From DATAVB01 sp040414495 (lineage in GTDB: Bacteria > Actinomycetota > Actinomycetes > Mycobacteriales > QHCD01), in assembly GCA_040414495.1 (NCBI GenBank), contig JBEDUI010000064.1, positions 1-13,442 of the forward strand: a stretch of 13,442 nucleotides of DNA. Direction: 5' to 3'. The notes beneath the pieces were generated by a model. It saw nothing but the letters and a program-made list of their open reading frames with translations. It was not told the DNA's origin and made no database searches. The translations under genes and the position numbers were made by a program. Shown piece by piece: positions 7,237 to 13,433 of the stretch; the first letter of the stretch is position 1; each line of letters starts with the position of its first letter.

Positions 7237-8835
7237 ATGACGCGTGGTGACGGCAGTGACGGGGCGGTGAGCGGATTTTTCGCTACCGCCCAGGTCCCGG
7301 AGCGCTCGACATACCACAGCCCGAGCGACGGTGACCTGTGGCCGACCTGCTGGGCCGCCGACGACAACCTCTACGGCGCCAACGGCGACGGGGCCGGGTT
7401 TTCCGGCCACCTCGCCCGCAGCGACATCGCGCTGAGCGTGATTCGCGGGATGCCGCCGAACCTCACCGGCGAGACCCTCGCGGCCGGCGACGACCTGGGC
7501 TCGGTGTGGAGCACGGCGACCCGGCCGGACGGCAGTGCGGCGTACAACCGGAAACCGACCGGAATGCTGTCCGTCGACGGTGTGCTCTACCTCGCGATCC
7601 AGGACCTGAGCCTGGATTTCTCCGACGTACCCCATGCGTCGATTTCCCGGTCCGAGGATTTCGGCCGGACCTGGAAATGGGGCAGCAACGCGCCGTATTT
7701 CGACGATCGGGCCGGCCCGATGTTCGACGACCATATCTTCACCACGATCATGTTCGCCGATTTCGGCAAGGACAGCGAGCACGCCTTCGACGGCTACGTC
7801 TACGCATTCGGGCTCGATTACAACTGGCGGCAGTCGTACTCGGGTCGCTATCCCGATCCGCAGGCGCTCTACCTGGCCCGGGTGCCCCGGACGGGCGTTC
7901 AGGATCGGACGCAGTGGCAGTTCTTCGTCGGGATGACCCGTGGCGGCGAGCCGGCGTGGTCGTTCGAGATCCGGGACAAGGTCCCGGTGCTGGAGGATTT
8001 CCGGCGGCTCTACGGCAGTACGCCCAACGGTGAGCGTCCGCAGTCGGTCATTTCGCAGGGCAGCATTGTCTATAACGCGCCGTTGCGGCGGTTCATTTAT
8101 ACGAGCTGGACCGAATACACGTTTGAATTCTATGAAGCGCCGGCGCTGTGGGGTCCGTGGCGGCTTTTCCTCTCCCAGGATTTCGGTCAATATCCATGGA
8201 GTCCACAAAGGAATGGCGGATACGGCACGGTCATTCTGCCGAAATTCACCAGCGCGGACGGCAAGAGAATGTGGTTCAACGCCAACGCGTTCCGGCACGG
8301 TGCGGAGAACTACTGGCTGTCGCTGCGGCAGTTGACGGTCGAGCCGTACGAGCCGAGCACTGTGGACAATCAGCCCGACCCGACGCTCAATCTGGCCATG
8401 AGCGCCGGGACGGTCCCAATCAGCAAGAGCATGCGGAACGGGTGTCTGTCCGTACTCAATGACGGGCGGACCGAGGCGTTCGAGACCAGCGAGGATCAGG
8501 ACCTCAAGACGCTCGACTGGTGGGGATACGTGTGGCCGCGGCGCTATGCGGTCAATACGCTCGTCTACACCGCCGGTCCGATCAGCGACGACGGTGGCTG
8601 GTTCGGCAGCGGGCTGCGGGTCCAGGTCCGGCGGCGCGACGACACGGGTTACCACTGGGTCGAGGTCACGGGGCTGCGTACCGATCCGCCCTATCCGTAC
8701 GACAAAGCGGCGGCCGGGGGTACGTACGCGCTCACTTTCGACGCGGTCGACACTGATGGTGTGCGGTTGGTCGGCACCCCGGCGCTGCCCGCTGCTTATA
8801 CCTCGATTGCCCAACTAGAGGTCTATTTCCGCTGA
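7237..8835 (+). CDS. Putative beta-propeller (DUF4185/glycosidase-like) protein with C-terminal discoidin-like domain
   Basis: This 532-residue protein has no assigned function. Residues about 20-370 are rich in aromatic/Gly/Asp blade-like repeats. Examples are YHSPSDGDLWPTCWADDN-like text at 26-44, ISRSEDFGRTWKWG (136-149), which resembles a sialidase Asp-box turn, and YGTVILPKFTS (329-339). This suggests a five-bladed propeller as in DUF4185 or GH32/43-type proteins. Residues about 385-532 (LNDG at 407-410, WGYVWPRRYAVN, GLRVQVRRRD, GVRLVGTP, TSIAQLEVYF) look like an F5/8-type-C galactose-binding domain. Together these suggest carbohydrate binding or hydrolysis. No signal peptide, Tat motif or membrane segment is present, which is odd for such a protein. 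The gene starts 57 bp after the HAD gene with a good ribosome site and overlaps the opposing tetR 3' end by 13 bp. Catalytic residues are not identified. Confidence 0.75.
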   Translation: MTRGDGSDGAVSGFFATAQVPERSTYHSPSDGDLWPTCWAADDNLYGANGDGAGFSGHLARSDIALSVIRGMPPNLTGETLAAGDDLGSVWSTATRPDGSAAYNRKPTGMLSVDGVLYLAIQDLSLDFSDVPHASISRSEDFGRTWKWGSNAPYFDDRAGPMFDDHIFTTIMFADFGKDSEHAFDGYVYAFGLDYNWRQSYSGRYPDPQALYLARVPRTGVQDRTQWQFFVGMTRGGEPAWSFEIRDKVPVLEDFRRLYGSTPNGERPQSVISQGSIVYNAPLRRFIYTSWTEYTFEFYEAPALWGPWRLFLSQDFGQYPWSPQRNGGYGTVILPKFTSADGKRMWFNANAFRHGAENYWLSLRQLTVEPYEPSTVDNQPDPTLNLAMSAGTVPISKSMRNGCLSVLNDGRTEAFETSEDQDLKTLDWWGYVWPRRYAVNTLVYTAGPISDDGGWFGSGLRVQVRRRDDTGYHWVEVTGLRTDPPYPYDKAAAGGTYALTFDAVDTDGVRLVGTPALPAAYTSIAQLEVYFR

Positions 8836-8851
8836 CCGACAGGTCTATTTC
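8819..8851. repeat. Short direct repeat at converging gene ends
   Basis: AGGTCTATTTC occurs at 8819-8829 and again at 8841-8851, in direct orientation with starts 22 bp apart. It straddles the overlapping 3' ends of the propeller gene and tetR. It may be a small local duplication or coincidence within coding sequence; no function is evident. Confidence 0.5.
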
Positions 8852-9479
8852 GCGGAAGTCCGGCCTTTTTAATGACGGTCCGACTGGCCTTGGCGGGCCA
8901 GGCACGTAGCGCTACCTCGGCGATCTGCTCCAGCTCGGTCCTGGTGGCACCATCGCGTGCCTGGGCCGACATCCCCTGCAGGACGGCCGAATAGAAACCG
9001 GCGAGCGCGTGCGTATCGGTCCGCTTCGGCAGCTCGCCAGTCCGTACGGCCGTCGCGAATTTATCTTCGAGCGCCCGGGAGCCTTCCGCGCGCAGCTTGC
9101 GCACGTATCGCGCGATGTCGGCGGATTGCGGCGAACAGTTCGTCGTCGCGGTGATCAGGAGACAGCCACGGGGACGGCCAGGTCGGGTGTAGGCGGACGC
9201 CGCCTCGCGCAGCAGCCGTGCGACCGCCTTACTGGCAAGCGATTCCTCGAGGACGGCGCGTTCGGTGAAGGCGCCGTAGGTGCGCAGATAACGGTGCAGG
9301 GCCTCCCGGAACAATGTCTCCTTGTCTCCGAAGGCCGCGTACAGGCTGGGCGCGCCGATGCCGAGTGCCTTGGTGAGCAGCGCGATCGAGGTGGCGTCGT
9401 AGCCATGCTCCCAGAAAACGGCGATCGCGCGCTCCAGCGCTTCATCACGGTCGAACGACCGTGGCCGACCCGTTCCCAT
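8823..9479 (-). CDS. TetR/AcrR-family transcriptional repressor
   Basis: This 218-residue protein starts GRPRSFDRDEAL and has a TetR helix-turn-helix at about residues 12-58, with the recognition region LTKALGIGAPSLYAAFGDKETLF at 35-57. The C-terminal ligand domain contains PRGCLLITATTNCSPQ (103-118), a pattern seen in repressors sensing small organic compounds. Cys106 and Cys115 in it could be redox- or electrophile-responsive, which is inference. A basic tail (about 196-218) ends the protein. It is divergent from an ABM-type monooxygenase gene, which is its likely target together with itself, through the paired sites in the intergenic region. Its inferred -10 box abuts the ATG, so its transcript may be leaderless. 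Its 3' end overlaps the opposing gene by 13 bp. Confidence 0.94.
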   Translation of the reverse strand: MGTGRPRSFDRDEALERAIAVFWEHGYDATSIALLTKALGIGAPSLYAAFGDKETLFREALHRYLRTYGAFTERAVLEESLASKAVARLLREAASAYTRPGRPRGCLLITATTNCSPQSADIARYVRKLRAEGSRALEDKFATAVRTGELPKRTDTHALAGFYSAVLQGMSAQARDGATRTELEQIAEVALRAWPAKASRTVIKKAGLPRNRPVGQRK

Positions 9480-9559
9480 GCTCCGATTCTATAGCGATCG
9501 TTCCTGATGTGAAGTAGCATCTTTCCGTAACGATCACTACAGAACTGGAGGTCGCGCCA
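9480..9559. promoter_or_regulatory. tetR/ABM divergent promoter with paired TetR operator candidates
   Basis: Two inverted copies of TAG(C/T)GATCGTT lie at 9492-9502 (plus strand) and 9529-9539 (minus strand, read there as AACGATCACTA), with centres 37 bp apart. Each is itself close to the palindrome AACGATCGTT. On the minus strand, TTCACA (9513-9508), a 16-bp spacer and TAGAAT (9491-9486) form a good promoter ending 6 nt before the tetR ATG. The first operator fills the spacer next to the -10 box, as expected for autorepression. For ABM, GGAGG at 9547-9551 is its ribosome site, and TAGCAT (9515-9520) is a possible -10 without a clear -35. Operator assignment is inferred. Confidence 0.65.
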
Positions 9560-9865
9560 ATGGTGACGGTGGGATTGCTGATCCGGATCGAGGCCAAGCC
9601 GGACAAGGTGCAGGAGGTCGAGGCCATGCTGAAGACGGCCGTGGACAAGGTGCGGCAGGAAACGGCGACGGTCGTGTGGTTCGCGTTGCGCCTCGGACCA
9701 ACAACGTTCGGCGTCTTCGATGCGTCGGTGGATGAGGCCAATCGGCAGGCTCACCTGGCCGCCAATGGCGCGGCGTTACGTGGCCCGGCGGCGGCGGAAT
9801 TGTTCGCTGACTCGCCGTCCATCGAGTACGTCGACGTCATCGCCGCCAAGCTCCCCGCTGCGTGA
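9560..9865 (+). CDS. Antibiotic biosynthesis monooxygenase (ABM)/quinol monooxygenase-like protein
   Basis: This compact 101-residue protein fits the ABM ferredoxin-like fold: first strand VGLLIRIEAKPDKVQEVEAML (4-24), central TVVWFALRLGPTTFGVFDAS (37-56) and NRQAHLAANGAAL (61-73), with a last strand SIEYVDVIAAKL (87-98). Family members act as cofactor-free oxygenases on quinols or polyketide intermediates, or as dimeric accessory proteins. The conserved-looking Trp40, Arg44 and His65 could line the pocket, but no substrate can be assigned. GGAGG lies 8 nt before the ATG. It is divergent from tetR and likely repressed by it. The PhyH-family gene follows 46 bp later on the same strand and may be co-transcribed. 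The pairing suggests oxidation or detoxification of an aromatic or quinone compound. Confidence 0.85.
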   Translation: MVTVGLLIRIEAKPDKVQEVEAMLKTAVDKVRQETATVVWFALRLGPTTFGVFDASVDEANRQAHLAANGAALRGPAAAELFADSPSIEYVDVIAAKLPAA

Positions 9866-9911
9866 TGGCCAAACCCGGCTAAATTTCGACAACGGCCGGC
9901 CGGGTCGGGTA

Positions 9912-10772
9912 ATGCTGGAGCTCATGCTGACGTCGAACGGCCATGTGCTGGACGAATCACCGGATCGGTTGGGGCAGTTGGCGCCGGTGCCGGATTCGAT
10001 ACGCGGCGATCGGGACGCGTTGTGGCAGCGGTTGCGAGCCGACGGGTACCTGTTCCTCCGCGGCGCGCTCGATCCAGAAACGGTGCGGGAATTCCGCCGG
10101 TTCTATTTCGAACAGTTGGCCGCCAGCGGCCTGACCCGGGCCGGCTCCGACCCCGTACTGGGGCTGGCCGGCTACGGCGAGGTCGACCGGGAAAAGCTGC
10201 GCCACATTCTTTTCCGCCGTGTCGTGCCCGGGCCGGAATACCTGGCGTTCTGCACTCAGCCGGCCATCCGCGACTGGTACGCCTGGTTTCTCGGCGGCGA
10301 CCCGTTTCTGCACCGGCGCAAGCTGATCCGGCACACATTGCCGGGGGAGAGCGGCATCGGGACGGCGACCCAGGCCCATTACGACCTGGTGTATCTACGC
10401 GACGGGACCGACCGGGTGCTCAGTTCCTGGATTCCGCTCGGTGACTGCGCGACCGAGCGGGGCGGTCTGATTTACCTGCAGGGCAGCCATCACGCCGTGC
10501 TGGCCGAGGAACAGGCCGGTGGCGTACGACCGAAGGGCTGGATCACGGCCGATCTGCCGGAATTGGCGCGGCGGTACGACACCCGCTGGCTGATTGCGGA
10601 TTACACCGCCGGGGACATGGTCATCCATTCCGCTTATACGATCCACGCCGCACTGGACAATGTGGACAGTTCCGGGGTAATGCGGTTGTCGACCGATATT
10701 CGGTATCAACGCGCCGACCAACCGATCGACTGGCGCTGGCAGAACGACTGGCACGACCGCGACGGGCTATAA
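9912..10772 (+). CDS. Phytanoyl-CoA dioxygenase (PhyH)-family Fe(II)/2-oxoglutarate oxygenase
   Basis: This 286-residue protein has the PhyH layout. It has an N-terminal RADGYLFLRGALDPETVREFR (42-62) and the facial triad His156 and Asp158 in QAHYDLVYLRDG, with a distal His245 in GDMVIHSAYTIHAALDN. Arg258 (GVMRLSTDIRY) is a candidate 2-oxoglutarate anchor. SSWIPLGDCATERGGLIYLQGSHH (171-194) is the typical core. Such enzymes hydroxylate or otherwise oxidise lipids, amino acids or natural-product intermediates; the substrate is unknown. It follows the ABM gene by 46 bp, suggesting co-expression under TetR control. ATG 9912 is chosen. ATG 9924, with GGAG only 3 nt before it, is an alternative, and the frame is open upstream through the ABM gene as a shadow. 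Its stop overlaps the end of the opposing methyltransferase by 6 bp. Confidence 0.9.
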   Translation: MLELMLTSNGHVLDESPDRLGQLAPVPDSIRGDRDALWQRLRADGYLFLRGALDPETVREFRRFYFEQLAASGLTRAGSDPVLGLAGYGEVDREKLRHILFRRVVPGPEYLAFCTQPAIRDWYAWFLGGDPFLHRRKLIRHTLPGESGIGTATQAHYDLVYLRDGTDRVLSSWIPLGDCATERGGLIYLQGSHHAVLAEEQAGGVRPKGWITADLPELARRYDTRWLIADYTAGDMVIHSAYTIHAALDNVDSSGVMRLSTDIRYQRADQPIDWRWQNDWHDRDGL

Positions 10773-11513
10773 CCGCCGCGCGCTGACGATCCAGGCCCGG
10801 GAGTCGAACCAGACACCGTCCTTGCTCAGGTGCCTCGCGAGCCCGTCGCCGAGCCGCTCGATCGCGCGCGCCTCGGCGGCTGGATCGAGCCCGTGCAGGA
10901 ATTCATTGGTGCAGGTGAAACCACGCACCCACTCAAGAGCAGCGGCCACGTCCGGCCCGTAATAGACCGGCTCGTGCACGTCGGTGAAGCCGATATCGGC
11001 GAACCCGGCCGAGTGCAGGATCTCTTGTACGACCGCGGGATCGGCCAGTGAAAAGGCATCGTCGGCAGCGGCCGGGATTCCCAGCGAGGCGCGGATAACG
11101 ACGTCCCATTCATTGCGCCAAGGCGCCTGCCATACCATCATCACCAGACATCCGCCCGGGCGCAGCGCCCGCCCGATATTGGCGAACGCCGCGCCGGGGT
11201 CAGCGAAGAACATCGTGCCGAACCGGCTCATCGCCAGATCGAATTGCGTCGGAAAGCCGCAATCCTGGGCGTTAGCGCATTCGAACGAGACATTGCGCAG
11301 CGCTTCGGCGGCAGCGAGCGCGCGGGCTCGTTCGATCGCAGCCGTCCGGATATCGACACCAAGGGCACTCAGGGCGGTCCGCGCCGCGTACCGGGTTGTT
11401 TGCCCGGTGCCGCAACCGATATCGAGAACGTCCCCGTGTGACCGGATATCCAAGGCGGCCCGCAGTGCCTCGTCGTGCCGGCGCAATTCGGCGTCGTAGC
11501 GCACGATGCTCAT
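10767..11513 (-). CDS. Class I SAM-dependent methyltransferase
   Basis: This 248-residue protein has the Rossmann methyltransferase signature: motif I DVLDIGCGTGQ (28-38), the acidic SAM-ribose ligand Asp54 in GVDIRTAAIERAR, FDLAMSRFGTMFFADP (91-106) and ALRPGGCLVMMVWQ (116-129). It resembles the UbiE/Methyltransf_11-25 group acting on small molecules. Substrate-binding residues are not recognisable. It is the third gene of the minus-strand unit: the sigma-factor stop TGA shares its last A with this ATG (TGATG), so translation is probably coupled. A TTG at 11516 is an unlikely alternative start. The family is not one of the classical ECF41 partners, which makes it a notable third member. Its stop lies next to the PhyH stop from the other strand (CTATAA, 10767-10772). 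Confidence 0.92.
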   Translation of the reverse strand: MSIVRYDAELRRHDEALRAALDIRSHGDVLDIGCGTGQTTRYAARTALSALGVDIRTAAIERARALAAAEALRNVSFECANAQDCGFPTQFDLAMSRFGTMFFADPGAAFANIGRALRPGGCLVMMVWQAPWRNEWDVVIRASLGIPAAADDAFSLADPAVVQEILHSAGFADIGFTDVHEPVYYGPDVAAALEWVRGFTCTNEFLHGLDPAAEARAIERLGDGLARHLSKDGVWFDSRAWIVSARRL

Positions 11514-12436
11514 CAATCCGTATCGCGGCGAGCCTCGTTCGCCTCGCGCAGCACAGCCCGGGCGTCCGCGACCGGACCCACATGACCGAGCTTGTCGGGG
11601 TTCATGACAGTCCGGATCGTCTGAATCCGCCCGTCGAGTATGTCCAGCGTCCAGGTGTTGACCACCTTGTTCTCCCGATCGCGGAAAATCGCACCCGGCT
11701 GACCATTGACCTCATGCGGCTCGATCGTCATGTCGATCCGTTGCATCGGCCGATACAGCGAGGTGAAAACACGAATCACATTCTCGGCGCCGAAAATGCC
11801 CCGACCCCACTGCGGAGCCTTACCACCGCTGTCACTCACCAGCTCAACGTCAGCGGCGAGGAATTCCCGTAGATGCTCGACATCGCCGTCCCGGAGCGCA
11901 TCGAAAAACCGCGCCGCCAACCGCTCACGCGCGCGACGGTCGGCCTCGAACCGCGGACGACCGGCATCCATGTGGCGGCGGGCCCGTACCGCGAGCTGCC
12001 GGCACGCCGCCTCCGAACGCCCGACCGCCGCCGCGACCTCGGGAAAACCGAATCCGAATACCTCCCGCAACACGAAAACGGCCCGTTCAAGCGGGCTGAG
12101 CCGTTCCAACAGAATCAGCGCCGCCATCGATATCGAGTCGGCCAACTCGGCCGCCCGCTCCGGATCTTCGTACGGGTCGGACAACAGCGGCTCGGGGAAC
12201 CACCGTCCGACGTACTCCTCCCGCCGCACCCGGGCCGAGCGCAGCACATCGATCGAAGCCCGGGTCACCACGGCCGAGAGGAACGCTTTCGGGGAGTTGG
12301 GTTGGGTCGGGTACGCCTCGTAACGCAGCCAGGATTCCTGGACCACGTCCTCGGCCTCGCTCACGCTGCCGAGAATTCGGTACGCGATCGAGAACAGCAG
12401 CGGCCGCTGTTGTTCGAATTCCTCGGCCCGTGTCAC
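11513..12436 (-). CDS. ECF41-type RNA polymerase sigma factor with fused SnoaL-like regulatory domain
   Basis: From the GTG at 12436 this is a 307-residue sigma factor. Sigma region 2 is at about 7-72 (FSIAYRILGSVSEAEDVVQESWLRY) and region 4 at about 105-155 (LERLSPLERAVFVLREVFGFGFPEVAAAVGRSEAACRQLAVRARR). Between them is YVGRWFPEPLLSD, the WLPEP-type linker of ECF41. Residues about 170-285 form a SnoaL/NTF2-like domain with DSGGK (202-206; DGGGK is usual) and NPDKL (279-283). In ECF41 this domain replaces an anti-sigma factor and controls polymerase interaction. The GTG overlaps the SDR stop in GTGA (4 bp), which fixes the start; the frame runs on upstream inside the SDR gene only as a shadow. 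The inducing signal is unknown. The SDR/epimerase neighbour matches the known ECF41 partner types (carboxymuconolactone decarboxylase, oxidoreductase, epimerase). Confidence 0.95.
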   Translation of the reverse strand: MTRAEEFEQQRPLLFSIAYRILGSVSEAEDVVQESWLRYEAYPTQPNSPKAFLSAVVTRASIDVLRSARVRREEYVGRWFPEPLLSDPYEDPERAAELADSISMAALILLERLSPLERAVFVLREVFGFGFPEVAAAVGRSEAACRQLAVRARRHMDAGRPRFEADRRARERLAARFFDALRDGDVEHLREFLAADVELVSDSGGKAPQWGRGIFGAENVIRVFTSLYRPMQRIDMTIEPHEVNGQPGAIFRDRENKVVNTWTLDILDGRIQTIRTVMNPDKLGHVGPVADARAVLREANEARRDTD

Positions 12437-13365
12437 GAGAGCGCGTCCTTGAAACCCTCGCGCCAGGACGGATAACGCAATTCCCAGCCCAGCTCGCGTT
12501 TGGCCTTGGCGTTGGAGAATCCGCGTCCCTGGGTCATCATGATCACCGCGACATCGCCGGCCAGCAGCCGAGCCAGCCACACCGGCACCCGCATCGGGCG
12601 CTTGGCACCGGCGCATTTCGCCAGATACGGCAGCCATTCGCGGGCCGGAGCCGGGTCGTCGTCGACGATGTTGAACACCCCCGTCGCCTTCTGCTCCACC
12701 GCCAGCACCGTCGCGCTGGCCGCGTCGTCCAGATGAATCCACGAACTGTAACCGGCGCCGGAGCCGACCAACGGGAATTGACGCTTACGGATCAGCTCGA
12801 CCTGGTCGTCGATGGCGCCCGGCCCGTAGAACCCGCCGTACCGCAGGATCGTGCCCCCGAACTTCCCGACCGCGTCCTCGACGTACGCGATCGCTGCCAT
12901 CCCGGCCTCGGCCGCCGTTCCCTGTTCCGGGTCCAGCGGATCGTCCTCGCTCTTCACCCAACCGCCGCGGCGGATGCCGTTCCAGTTGCCGTAGCTCTGC
13001 GCCACGAAATGCGGTACGCCGGTCGCTTCGGCCGCGGCCAGCAGATGGTCCGTGCCCTCGATCCGCAGCCGGCTCGTGGCGGCGAACCAGCGGTCGAAGT
13101 GCTTGATATCGGCCTTTCCAGCGTGGGTCGGGGAAATCGCGGTCATCTGGTGCACGATCGCGTCCGGGCGGGCCGACGCGACCGCCTCACCGACCGACGC
13201 CGCGTCCAACCCGTCCATCACCACGCCGTCCGCACCCAATTGCGTCAGTAGACCCAGCTTGGTCCGGTTGGTTGTCGTGGCTGTCACCTGATGCCCTCGA
13301 GCTACCAACTGTGGCACCAACCGCTGCCCCAGGACCCCGGTCCCACCGGCCACAAATACCCGCAT
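12433..13365 (-). CDS. Atypical SDR / NAD-dependent epimerase-like protein, ECF41 partner
   Basis: This 310-residue protein opens with MRVFVAGGTGVLGQRLVPQL, whose GGTGVLG (7-13) is the dinucleotide-binding loop of extended or atypical short-chain dehydrogenases. Later features are ATGVPHFVAQSYGNWNG (114-130), ILRYGGFYGPGA (173-184), SSWIHLDDAASATVLAVEQ (207-225) and GVFNIVDDDPAPAREWLPYLA (229-249), all family-typical. The canonical YxxxK catalytic pair is not evident around 124-137, so it may be an atypical SDR with a binding or divergent redox role. It is the first gene of the sigma-factor unit and is preceded by an ECF41-type promoter. ATG 13365 is preferred because AGGTGA lies 5 nt upstream; in-frame GTGs at 13368 and 13374 are alternatives. 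Confidence 0.93.
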   Translation of the reverse strand: MRVFVAGGTGVLGQRLVPQLVARGHQVTATTTNRTKLGLLTQLGADGVVMDGLDAASVGEAVASARPDAIVHQMTAISPTHAGKADIKHFDRWFAATSRLRIEGTDHLLAAAEATGVPHFVAQSYGNWNGIRRGGWVKSEDDPLDPEQGTAAEAGMAAIAYVEDAVGKFGGTILRYGGFYGPGAIDDQVELIRKRQFPLVGSGAGYSSWIHLDDAASATVLAVEQKATGVFNIVDDDPAPAREWLPYLAKCAGAKRPMRVPVWLARLLAGDVAVIMMTQGRGFSNAKAKRELGWELRYPSWREGFKDALS

Positions 13366-13392
13366 CACAATCACCTGTCTCGTTCAGAATTG

Positions 13393-13429
13393 ACTCTCGA
13401 TCCCGAGACGAGACGGCCCGTTCGAGAGT
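13393..13429. repeat. 8-bp inverted repeat overlapping the ECF41 promoter
   Basis: ACTCTCGA (13393-13400) and TCGAGAGT (13422-13429) are perfect inverted copies separated by 21 bp. One arm overlaps the promoter -35 element and the other lies just beyond the -10, near the expected transcription start. It could be an operator for a second regulator or a chance repeat. Confidence 0.5.
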
Positions 13430-13433
13430 GACA
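13407..13433 (-). promoter_or_regulatory. ECF41-type promoter TGTCACT-N16-CGTC
   Basis: On the minus strand, TGTCACT (13433-13427) is followed by exactly 16 bases and CGTC (13410-13407). This matches the ECF41 signature as I recall it (TGTCACA, about 16 bases, CGTC), differing only at the last -35 base. It lies 41 nt before the SDR ATG, leaving a roughly 30-nt leader that carries the ribosome site. It indicates that the sigma factor transcribes its own operon. Confidence 0.75.

Noticed and set aside
6364..8814. An 816-codon open frame antisense to the HAD and propeller genes
   Set aside because: Long antisense frames are expected opposite high-GC genes. The peptide is rich in Arg/Val/Pro/Gly with no fold-like pattern, while the plus strand encodes recognisable proteins.
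9873..9905. Hairpin ACCCGGC/GCCGGGT between the ABM and PhyH genes as terminator
   Set aside because: It has a 7-bp stem with a 19-nt loop and no T-run; it is too weak to claim in GC-rich DNA.
11830..11851. Second TGTCACT...CGTC on the plus strand inside the sigma-factor gene
   Set aside because: The spacer is 11 bases instead of about 16, and it lies antisense inside coding sequence with no gene start behind it.
12437..12742. N-terminal extension of the sigma factor to about 409 residues
   Set aside because: The extra part is out of frame within the SDR gene and lacks sigma-factor features; the GTGA overlap gives the family-typical length.
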